Source: DATMYQ01 sp035560935
GTDB taxonomy: Bacteria > Bacillota > Negativicutes > Sporomusales > Sporomusaceae
Length of the DNA stretch: 12,427 nucleotides
Assembly: GCA_035560935.1 (NCBI GenBank)
Contig: DATMYQ010000167.1
Span: forward strand, 1 to 12,427
Direction of reading: 5' to 3'
The position numbers were made by a program, and so were the translations under genes. Below, one piece after another: positions 6,090 through 12,427 of the stretch. Every line of letters begins with the position of its first letter. The stretch's first letter is position 1. A model generated the notes under the pieces. That model did not search any database, was not told where the DNA came from, and saw only the letters and a program-made list of their open reading frames with translations.

Positions 6090-7967
6090 ATGCTACTTGA
6101 AACGATCAAGAGTCCACATGCCTTAAAGTCATTGACATTTGAGCAACTGGAAAAACTGGCGGCGGAAATCCGCGAAGTACTGGTGAGCACCGTATCACAA
6201 ACTGGCGGCCATTTAGCGCCGAACCTGGGAGTGGTGGAATTAACACTGGCGTTGCATACTGTGTTTAACACCCCCCGGGATAAGATGGTTTGGGATGTCG
6301 GGCATCAGGCGTATGTTCATAAGTTGTTGACAGGCCGGTATGAACGTTTTTCCACTCTGCGGCAGGCAGGAGGGATCAGTGGTTTTCCCAAAATTGTTGA
6401 AAGTCCGCATGACGCTTTTGGCACCGGACATTCCAGCACTTCGATTTCGGCAGCGCTGGGCATTGCCTTAGCGCGTGATCTCAATGGAGAATCTCATCAC
6501 GTGATCGCCATTATTGGTGATGGCTCTCTCACCGGTGGTCAGGCATACGAAGCGATGAATCATGCCGGCCACTTGGGAGTTAACATGACAGTCATTTTGA
6601 ATGACAATGAAATGTCCATTTCCAAAAACGTGGGAGCGATCTCGGAATATTTAGCAAAAATGAGAACGGCTCCCACCTATTCCAAGGTCAAAAATGATGT
6701 GGAGCATTTGCTGCGGCGCTTTGGCGATCAAGTGGCGAAAACAGCTGAACGGGTAAAAGGCAGTCTGAAGTATTTGCTCGTGCCGGGGGTATTATTTGAA
6801 GAGTTGGGGTTTACCTACTTTGGCCCAATCGACGGACACAACTTGCCATTACTGACCGAAGTATTGCAAAGTACGAAATCAGTGACTGGTCCCGTGCTAA
6901 TTCATGTAGTGACCTGTAAAGGAAAAGGATATGTGCCGGCGGAATGTCATGCCGATAAATTTCATGGAATTGCGCCGTTTTGTATTGAAACGGGTAAAGT
7001 CAACTCGTCAGGAAATGGTAACCCCAGTTATACTCAGATTTTTGGCGAAACCTTGACCGCGTTGGCGGAAACCGATCCGGACATTGTGGCGATTACCGCA
7101 GCCATGCCGGACGGCACAGGCCTCAAATCCTTCGCCAACCGTTTCCCTGAACGTTTTTTTGATGTGGGTATTGCCGAACCGCACGCAGTCACCCTGGCTG
7201 CCGGTTTGGCAGCTCGTGGGAAAAAACCGGTAGTGGCAGTGTACTCTACTTTTGCTCAGCGGGCCTATGACCAGATTCTCCATGATATTTGCCTGCAAAA
7301 TCTGCCGGTGGTATTGGTATTGGACAGAGCGGGTATCGTGGGCGAAGACGGACCCACTCACCATGGAATGTTCGATTTTTCCTATCTGCGACACATTCCC
7401 CATCTGACAATAATGGCGCCAAAAGACGAAAATGAGTTAAGACATATGTTGTATACTGCGTTTCAATTGGCAGGACCGGTGGTGATTCGCTATCCACGAG
7501 GGCAGGCGGTGGGTGTGCCGATAGATATGCATTGGCAAGCGCTGACTACGGCGGAAACAGAAGATGTAGCGGATGGTTGTCAAGTGGCAATATTATCTAT
7601 AGGTACTATGTGGCAATCCTGTCGAATGGCCCGGGAAATCCTGGCATCACGGGGAATTACCGCCGGCTTGGTCAATGCGCGCTATATTTCGCCGCTGGAT
7701 GGTGAGATGTTGCGCAGGGTGGTGCAAAAAACGCCGTTACTGGTCACGGTGGAAGATAATGTCCTGGCCGGCGGTTTTGGTTCAGCCGTTTTGGAACAAC
7801 TAAATCACGCAGGGCTGCATTATGGAAAAGTGTTACGCTTGGGGTGGCCCAATGAATTTATTCCGCAGGGCTCCCGGGGAGAGTTACTGTCCGCTTATGG
7901 CCTGGGAGCAGAAGGAATTGCCGACTCTGTGCAAGATTTTGTTACCCGGTGGGCGATTGCGCCATGA
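6090..7967 (+). CDS. dxs: 1-deoxy-D-xylulose-5-phosphate synthase
   Basis: Thiamine diphosphate enzyme that joins pyruvate and glyceraldehyde 3-phosphate, the first step of the MEP isoprenoid pathway. With the start at 6090 it has 625 residues, within the family norm. Seen in order: TGGHLAPNLG (38-47, active-site His41), DVGHQAYVHK (69-78), GTGHSSTSIS (111-120), the thiamine-binding motif GDGSLTGG...NDN (143-173), the catalytic Glu363 in GIAEPHAVT, DRAGIVGEDGPTHHG (412-426), and a transketolase C-terminal domain from about 495. The residue after Glu363 is Pro where Gln is more usual. The start is uncertain: ATG 6090 matches homologues best and has AAAAGGA (6070-6076) 13 nt away; ATG 6063 directly follows GGTGATC (6056-6062), which fits the 16S rRNA end; ATG 6021 has no ribosome-binding site. 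The stop overlaps tlyA by 4 nt. Confidence 0.96.
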   Translation: MLLETIKSPHALKSLTFEQLEKLAAEIREVLVSTVSQTGGHLAPNLGVVELTLALHTVFNTPRDKMVWDVGHQAYVHKLLTGRYERFSTLRQAGGISGFPKIVESPHDAFGTGHSSTSISAALGIALARDLNGESHHVIAIIGDGSLTGGQAYEAMNHAGHLGVNMTVILNDNEMSISKNVGAISEYLAKMRTAPTYSKVKNDVEHLLRRFGDQVAKTAERVKGSLKYLLVPGVLFEELGFTYFGPIDGHNLPLLTEVLQSTKSVTGPVLIHVVTCKGKGYVPAECHADKFHGIAPFCIETGKVNSSGNGNPSYTQIFGETLTALAETDPDIVAITAAMPDGTGLKSFANRFPERFFDVGIAEPHAVTLAAGLAARGKKPVVAVYSTFAQRAYDQILHDICLQNLPVVLVLDRAGIVGEDGPTHHGMFDFSYLRHIPHLTIMAPKDENELRHMLYTAFQLAGPVVIRYPRGQAVGVPIDMHWQALTTAETEDVADGCQVAILSIGTMWQSCRMAREILASRGITAGLVNARYISPLDGEMLRRVVQKTPLLVTVEDNVLAGGFGSAVLEQLNHAGLHYGKVLRLGWPNEFIPQGSRGELLSAYGLGAEGIADSVQDFVTRWAIAP

Positions 7968-8782
7968 CCAGAGAACGTGACAAAGAACGTCTTGATGTGT
8001 TATTGGTAAGCCGAGGACTGGTGGCAACACGGGAGAGAGCGAAAGCATATATCATGGCCGGACTGGTATTGGCCAATGACCAGAAAATTGATAAAGCCGG
8101 AACCTTGGTACCGGTAACGGCAGAGCTTAGAGTGATTGGCGATCATATCGGTTATGTCAGCCGGGGTGGTTTGAAACTAGCCAAAGCGTTGAAGACCTTT
8201 TCCATTTCGCTGCAGGAAAAGGTGGTTGCGGATATTGGGGCATCCACCGGTGGTTTTACCGACTGTGCGCTGCAAAATGGCGCGTCCCGGGTTTACGCCA
8301 TCGATGTTGGTTACGGTCAGTTAGCCTGGGCTTTGCGAACCGATGACCGGGTGGTTAACATGGAACGGACTAACATTCGCAATGTCACAGTGGAAGACAT
8401 CGGGCAGGACTGTGATTTTGCCACCATCGACGTAGCCTTTATTTCACTGGAGAAGGTGCTGCCGACGGTAAAGGAATTATTGGCCATCAACGGTGAAATC
8501 GTTGCGTTGATTAAGCCGCAGTTTGAAGCCGGCAGGGAGAATGTTGGAAAAAAAGGCGTAGTCCGTGATCCTGAAATCCATCGGGAAGTGATCACCCGTA
8601 TTACGAATCTGGCGCGCAATCTCAGCTTAGTGCCCCTTGGTTTGACTTATTCACCGGTCAGAGGGCCGGAAGGAAACATTGAGTACTTATTGTATTTAAC
8701 CCGGGCTGTGGCGGAAGACCAAGTAAGTCCAGCCCTGATTGAAGAGACAGTGGCAACGGCCCACGCTAGTCTCACAGGATGA
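7964..8782 (+). CDS. tlyA: TlyA family rRNA (cytidine-2'-O)-methyltransferase
   Basis: A 272-residue protein with an N-terminal S4 RNA-binding domain (about 8-66) and an FtsJ-like SAM-dependent methyltransferase domain. The SAM loop is DIGASTGGFTD (90-100). Lys71, Asp156, Lys184 and Glu240 line up with the K-D-K-E tetrad of 2'-O-methyltransferases, with almost the same spacing as mycobacterial TlyA, which methylates 16S C1409 and 23S C1920. The older name haemolysin reflects a disputed activity. The ATG at 7964 overlaps the dxs stop as ATGA, which suggests coupled translation; a GTG at 7949 is possible but adds only five residues. It is a standard neighbour of dxs and nadK in Firmicutes. Confidence 0.95.
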   Translation: MTRERDKERLDVLLVSRGLVATRERAKAYIMAGLVLANDQKIDKAGTLVPVTAELRVIGDHIGYVSRGGLKLAKALKTFSISLQEKVVADIGASTGGFTDCALQNGASRVYAIDVGYGQLAWALRTDDRVVNMERTNIRNVTVEDIGQDCDFATIDVAFISLEKVLPTVKELLAINGEIVALIKPQFEAGRENVGKKGVVRDPEIHREVITRITNLARNLSLVPLGLTYSPVRGPEGNIEYLLYLTRAVAEDQVSPALIEETVATAHASLTG

Positions 8783-8797
8783 TGGAGGATTGGCATT

Positions 8798-9667
8798 GTG
8801 CTGACAATCGGTATTTACCCCAATACAAAAAAATCAAGTATATCCACTGTACTGAGTTGGATGCTTGAATATTTGAAAGAGAAAAACGTGCGGGCAATTT
8901 TACCTCCGGAGGTGGCCCGTATTCTTAACTACCCCGAACTGGCTGGCAACCCGGAAACAATGAAGGATGAAATGGCACTGGCGATCACTTTGGGAGGTGA
9001 CGGAACGCTGCTAAATACTTCACGGGACATTGCGCCGGCGGGAATTCCGGTCTGCGGCGTAAATATGGGGCAGTTGGGATTTCTCACCGAAGTGGAACTG
9101 CCGGATTTGAGTGTTGCTATGGATCGCCTGATTGCCGGCGATTACGAAATAGAAGAACGGTTAATGCTGGATACGATGGTTATCCGTGATGGACAGACGA
9201 TTTATATTTCACCAGCTCTCAACGACGTGGTCGTCACTAAAGGTGGATTTTCCCGGATGATCCGGCTGAAATTATTTGTCGATGATGAGTTGGCTGCGAA
9301 TTATCCCGCGGATGGTGTTATTATTTCCACTTCCACCGGTTCGACCGGATATTCGCTTTCGTCCGGCGGACCCATTGTCAACCCCAGCCTGAAAGTAATT
9401 TTAATTACTCCTATTTGTCCTCACACGTTGCATGCACGTTCCATGGTGATTTCCGAAGAGGAAGAAATTAAAATCCGCATGCAGGCTACGCATGATGACA
9501 TTGTTCTAACGGTAGACGGTCAAACAGTGAATAATTTGTTGCCGGACGATATCGTGTTGGTTCGGCGTTCGTCATTCCGGGCCCGGTTTATAAAATTCCC
9601 CGGAAAAAGTTATTATGAAGTTTTGCGGACGAAACTCCGCCGGGGCGATCGGGATGGAGGTTCTTAA
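8798..9667 (+). CDS. nadK: NAD kinase
   Basis: Phosphorylates NAD to NADP using ATP or polyphosphate. The 289-residue protein has the GGDGT motif (66-70), NMGQLGFLTE (89-98), LNDVV (141-145, the place of the usual NE/D motif), and the glycine/serine-rich DGVIISTSTGSTGYSLSSGGPIV (172-194), plus a C-terminal beta region with TVDGQT (238-243). The GTG start at 8798 has GGAGG (8784-8788) 9 nt upstream, 15 nt after the tlyA stop. The last codons hold another GGAGG (9656-9660) and the stop overlaps an ATG as TAATG. Its end overlaps the mnmM reading frame by 14 nt. Confidence 0.97.
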   Translation: MLTIGIYPNTKKSSISTVLSWMLEYLKEKNVRAILPPEVARILNYPELAGNPETMKDEMALAITLGGDGTLLNTSRDIAPAGIPVCGVNMGQLGFLTEVELPDLSVAMDRLIAGDYEIEERLMLDTMVIRDGQTIYISPALNDVVVTKGGFSRMIRLKLFVDDELAANYPADGVIISTSTGSTGYSLSSGGPIVNPSLKVILITPICPHTLHARSMVISEEEEIKIRMQATHDDIVLTVDGQTVNNLLPDDIVLVRRSSFRARFIKFPGKSYYEVLRTKLRRGDRDGGS

Positions 9668-10253
9668 TGCGGTTGAAATGTCGCATCGGTTTATCGAACC
9701 CCTGTTAGCGCAAGCGACGCTTTTGGTGGATGCCACTGCGGGCAATGGGAATGACACGTTGTTTCTGGCGCGCATGGCCTCAGACAATGCAAAAATCTGG
9801 GCGTTCGATGTTCAGTCGGCGGCAATAGAGAAAACCCGTGCGTTGTTGGTTAAACATGATGTATTGTCTAAAGTGACACTGGTGGCGGAAAGTCACGAAA
9901 TGCTGGCCGCGCATGTCCTTGGGGGAATTGATGCGGTGATGTTTAATTTGGGATATTTACCCGGTGCTTCCCGAAATATCATTACGCGACCTCAAAGTAC
10001 GACGGCAGCGTTGAAATTCGCTCTAAAACAACTCAATCCTGGCGGAAGAATTACGATTGTTGCGTATCCGGGATTTCTGGAAGGTGCGCAGGAAGAAACA
10101 GAAATCACCCGCTTTTTAGCGACGCTGGACCAACTGCATTTCACGGTTGCCAGTTGGTCGATGCTGAACCAGCGTAATCAGCCACCCCGGTTGTACGTCG
10201 TAGAGAAAAGAAGGAGTGAGAGGCGTGAAACTACAGCGTCACGGAAAAATTAA
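9654..10253 (+). CDS. mnmM: tRNA wobble-uridine methyltransferase MnmM (YtqB family)
   Basis: A 199-residue class I SAM-dependent methyltransferase of the rRNA_methylase/YtqB family (PF06962). Bacillus YtqB, now MnmM, methylates the 5-aminomethyl group of nm5(s2)U at tRNA position 34 to give mnm5(s2)U. The SAM loop is VDATAGNGND (25-34), Asp52 ends the second strand, FNLGYLPG (97-104) is the motif IV equivalent, YPG is at 138-140, and NQRNQPP (172-178) matches the conserved C-terminal block. The family match is clear; the substrate is taken from the family. The start is unclear: ATG 9654 fits homologue length but lacks a good upstream ribosome-binding site, and ATG 9678 is 17 nt after GGAGG. 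The last codons run 29 nt into argR and encode a basic tail. Confidence 0.88.
   Translation: MEVLNAVEMSHRFIEPLLAQATLLVDATAGNGNDTLFLARMASDNAKIWAFDVQSAAIEKTRALLVKHDVLSKVTLVAESHEMLAAHVLGGIDAVMFNLGYLPGASRNIITRPQSTTAALKFALKQLNPGGRITIVAYPGFLEGAQEETEITRFLATLDQLHFTVASWSMLNQRNQPPRLYVVEKRRSERRETTASRKN
10211..10216 (+). promoter_or_regulatory. Ribosome-binding site deciding the argR start
   Basis: AAGGAG lies 8 nt before the GTG at 10225. It overlaps the upstream in-frame GTG at 10216, which therefore cannot be the start served by it. The site lies inside the mnmM coding region. Confidence 0.8.
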
Positions 10254-10677
10254 AGAAATTGTCGAGCGCAACGTCATTGAAACACAGGAAGATTTAGCAG
10301 AAGCATTGCGCAAATTAGGTATTGAGATTACTCAGGCGACAGTGTCGCGGGATATTAAGGAATTGATGCTGATCAAAGTTCCTACCGGTGACGGTCGTTA
10401 TCGTTATGCTTTTCCGGCGGAACAAAATATGATGCTTTCTCAGTCGCGCATGTCACGGACTTTTCAGGATTCCGTCACGCAATTGGATTGCAGCCAAAAT
10501 ATTATTGTCATGAAAACTTTGCCCGGTACCGCGCAGGCGGTGGCCTACACCGTGGATTATATTAAATGGCCGGAAATTCTTGGCACCGTTGCCGGTGATG
10601 ATACAATTTTTGTTTTAATAAAATCGGGCGAAACGGTACCTGCAGTCATGGAAAAGTTTCGGTCGATGATGCGTTGA
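10225..10677 (+). CDS. argR: Arginine repressor ArgR/AhrC
   Basis: An arginine-responsive hexameric regulator that represses arginine biosynthesis and often activates catabolism. With the GTG start at 10225 it has 150 residues, the family norm. The N-terminal winged helix-turn-helix has ETQEDLAEALRKLG (19-32) and the recognition segment TQATVSRDIKEL (36-47). The C-terminal oligomerisation and arginine-binding domain shows GTAQAVA (101-107) and ILGTVAGDDTIFV (118-130), where Asp125 and Asp126 fall in the arginine-binding loop. It sits in the conserved argR-recN pair; no arginine genes are in the window. I found no obvious ARG-box palindrome nearby. Confidence 0.96.
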   Translation: MKLQRHGKIKEIVERNVIETQEDLAEALRKLGIEITQATVSRDIKELMLIKVPTGDGRYRYAFPAEQNMMLSQSRMSRTFQDSVTQLDCSQNIIVMKTLPGTAQAVAYTVDYIKWPEILGTVAGDDTIFVLIKSGETVPAVMEKFRSMMR

Positions 10678-10713
10678 CGCCATTCCCATCTTGTTGGCAG
10701 AGGGAGGTCCGTT

Positions 10714-12423
10714 GTGCTAAAGTCATTTACTGTGACAAACTTTGCGCTAATTGAAAAAGCACAAATTGAATTTCAAGAGGGCTTGAATATTATTACAGGA
10801 GAAACCGGTGCGGGGAAATCAATATTGATAGACGCGCTTTCTTCCGTTTTGGGCGGACGTTCGTCAACGGAGAGCATACGTACCGGGGCAGATTTTTATC
10901 GTCTGGAAGCGGTATTTGATATTGACGGTCGGGGAGATTTACAGGAACTATTGGACACCCAGGGATTGAGTACGGAAGAGGATTCGCTGATCGTCAGCCG
11001 ACGCCTTTCGCGCAATGGTAAAAATGCTATTTTGATTAATGGATGTAGTGTGCCGCTAAACATTCTCCGACAATTTGGCGAGTGCCTGATGGATATGCAT
11101 GGGCAGCATGAAAATCAGTCATTGCTGCGACCGCAGAGCCATCATTCATTGCTGGACAACTATCTGCCGGAGATTTCACCGCTATTATCTGTTTATCAGC
11201 AAGAATATACAACGTGGAAAGAGGCCGACGACGCTTTGGCCATTATCCATAAAAATACGCAGGAACGGGCGCAGCGTGTGGATATGCTGATCTGGCAAAT
11301 AGGGGAAATTGACAAGGCAGCCCTGAAATCAGGTGAAGAGGAAATACTGACAGCAGAAGTTCATCGACTGGCCAATGCCGAAAAGCTTCTGCACGCCGTA
11401 AACCAATCCTATCAACTATTGAATCGCAGTGGAGAACGGGGAGAAGGAATACTGGGATCGTTGGCTGAACTAAAAAAAGAACTTGTGTTTTCCAGTAGTT
11501 GTGATACTCGTTTGGAAAATTCGTTAACGGCTGCGACGGAAGCCTTGTATCAACTGGAAGAAGTCAGCGCGACGTTACGAGACTATCGTGAAAATGTTGA
11601 GTTTAATCCGGAACTCCTGGCTCAACTCCACGAAAGACAGAATCTGATCGGAAATTTAAAACGCAAGTATGGCACAGATATTGATGCGATATTGAGCTAT
11701 AGCCACAAAGCACAAATAGAACTGGCTGCATTGAATCAATCGGAAGAACAGCAATCGTTGTTGGAAAAGAAACGGGATGAAAGCCAGCAACATACTATAC
11801 GGCTGGCAGAACAACTAACGGTTCTTCGCCAGAAGGCAGCTGAAGAAATGTCCAAGGCGGTCTCCGCTGAATTACGGCAATTAGGAATGGCTGACGCCGT
11901 CTTTTCAGTGGAAATAATGGCGCAGGTGGACTACGATCTCCGTGGAAAAGATACAGTGGCCTTCTTTTTCTCAGCCAATCCTGGTGAAGATCCCAAAGCA
12001 TTGCAAAAGATTGCTTCCGGTGGGGAGTTATCACGCATCGCCTTAGCACTGAAAACAGTGTGTGTTGGCCGTGAAGGCGGCACGGTGATGGTTTTTGATG
12101 AAATTGATGCCGGCATCGGTGGACAGACTGCCAGTATGGTAGCGGAAGCCATAGCCAAACTGGCCATGGCCCGGCAAATTCTTTGTATTACACATTTACC
12201 GCAAATCGCCAGTATGGCCGATCAACATATCTATATTGAAAAACAAACGGTGGCTGAACGTACTTTTAGCGGAGTGCGACCGTTGAATGATAAAGAACAA
12301 TTAGCAGAGCTGAGCCGGATGATGTCAGGAGATGCCCAATCCCGCTTGGCACTGGAGAATGCTTCGGAATTATTGGCGAATGGCCGCGCCAAGAAAAAAC
12401 GTTGGCAGTTGGCAACAACATAA
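10714..12423 (+). CDS. recN: DNA repair protein RecN
   Basis: An SMC-like ATPase that acts early in double-strand break repair by holding DNA ends for recombination. The 569 residues carry Walker A GETGAGKS (29-36), a Q-loop region DMHGQHENQ (127-135), a long helical coiled-coil middle (about 155-380), the ABC signature ASGGELSR (434-441), Walker B VMVFDEIDAG (458-467) and the H-loop CITHLPQIA (491-499). The length is typical and the gene is complete, ending 4 nt from the window edge. The GTG start at 10714 has AGGGAGG (10701-10707) 6 nt upstream. The 36-nt gap from argR shows no LexA-type operator, so SOS control, if any, would act from a distal promoter. Confidence 0.97.
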   Translation: MLKSFTVTNFALIEKAQIEFQEGLNIITGETGAGKSILIDALSSVLGGRSSTESIRTGADFYRLEAVFDIDGRGDLQELLDTQGLSTEEDSLIVSRRLSRNGKNAILINGCSVPLNILRQFGECLMDMHGQHENQSLLRPQSHHSLLDNYLPEISPLLSVYQQEYTTWKEADDALAIIHKNTQERAQRVDMLIWQIGEIDKAALKSGEEEILTAEVHRLANAEKLLHAVNQSYQLLNRSGERGEGILGSLAELKKELVFSSSCDTRLENSLTAATEALYQLEEVSATLRDYRENVEFNPELLAQLHERQNLIGNLKRKYGTDIDAILSYSHKAQIELAALNQSEEQQSLLEKKRDESQQHTIRLAEQLTVLRQKAAEEMSKAVSAELRQLGMADAVFSVEIMAQVDYDLRGKDTVAFFFSANPGEDPKALQKIASGGELSRIALALKTVCVGREGGTVMVFDEIDAGIGGQTASMVAEAIAKLAMARQILCITHLPQIASMADQHIYIEKQTVAERTFSGVRPLNDKEQLAELSRMMSGDAQSRLALENASELLANGRAKKKRWQLATT

Positions 12424-12427
12424 TCAC

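Noticed and set aside
5777..6271. 164-codon frame on the - strand across ispA, the gap and dxs
   Set aside because: It is antisense to two certain genes, shows no domain, and its composition follows from the coding bias of the opposite strand. It also covers the dxs promoter.
10678..10713. LexA (SOS) operator upstream of recN
   Set aside because: No GAAC-N4-GTTC-type palindrome is present in the gap; only a ribosome-binding site is seen.
1..12427. Mobile elements, CRISPR arrays, tRNA or rRNA genes, phage or defence genes
   Set aside because: No transposase, repeat array, tRNA-like fold or foreign-looking gene was seen; nearly all sequence is accounted for by conserved housekeeping genes.

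Overview
The window is a compact run of fifteen housekeeping genes, all on the + strand, with no mobile DNA, RNA genes or CRISPR. The gene set and order (efp, then an Asp23/AmaP/DUF2273 trio, nusB, a TsaD-like gene, xseA-xseB-ispA, dxs, tlyA, nadK, mnmM, argR, recN) is the ancestral Firmicutes chromosomal order. A low-GC-to-moderate-GC anaerobic Firmicute of the Clostridia or Negativicutes is the best guess. The spoIIIA sporulation genes that often sit just after efp in spore formers are missing here, which leans towards a non-sporulating lineage such as Negativicutes. This is inference from gene order and not a species call.

Layout. (1) 26-583: efp, followed by a terminator-like inverted repeat. 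(2) 693-2016: a self-contained envelope-stress unit with a near-consensus extended -10 promoter, an Asp23-family protein, its membrane anchor AmaP, a small DUF2273 membrane protein, and a strong rho-independent terminator. (3) 2017-5909: nusB, a TsaD/Kae1-like paralogue, both exonuclease VII subunits and a farnesyl diphosphate synthase, tightly packed. (4) 5910-6089: a gap with an extended -10 promoter leading into dxs. (5) 6090-12423: dxs, tlyA, nadK, mnmM, argR, recN, mostly with overlapping ends.

How the genes work together. ispA and dxs supply isoprenoid precursors (DXP at the pathway entry, farnesyl diphosphate at its end). tlyA (rRNA 2'-O-methylation, or haemolysin-like annotation) and mnmM (tRNA wobble-uridine methylation) are RNA-modification enzymes flanking NAD kinase. 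xseA/xseB and recN serve DNA repair. efp, nusB and argR act on translation, rRNA transcription and arginine metabolism. Overlaps of 4 to 29 nt (xseA/xseB, xseB/ispA, dxs/tlyA, nadK/mnmM, mnmM/argR) point to translational coupling.

Nothing here amounts to a clearly new system. The points most worth a second look are the uncharacterised TsaD paralogue, the way AmaP repeats the Asp23 domain without gaps, the odd ribosome-binding layout at the start of mnmM (a perfect Shine-Dalgarno pointing at a 13-codon out-of-frame mini-ORF), and the structured non-coding stretches after efp and before nusB.
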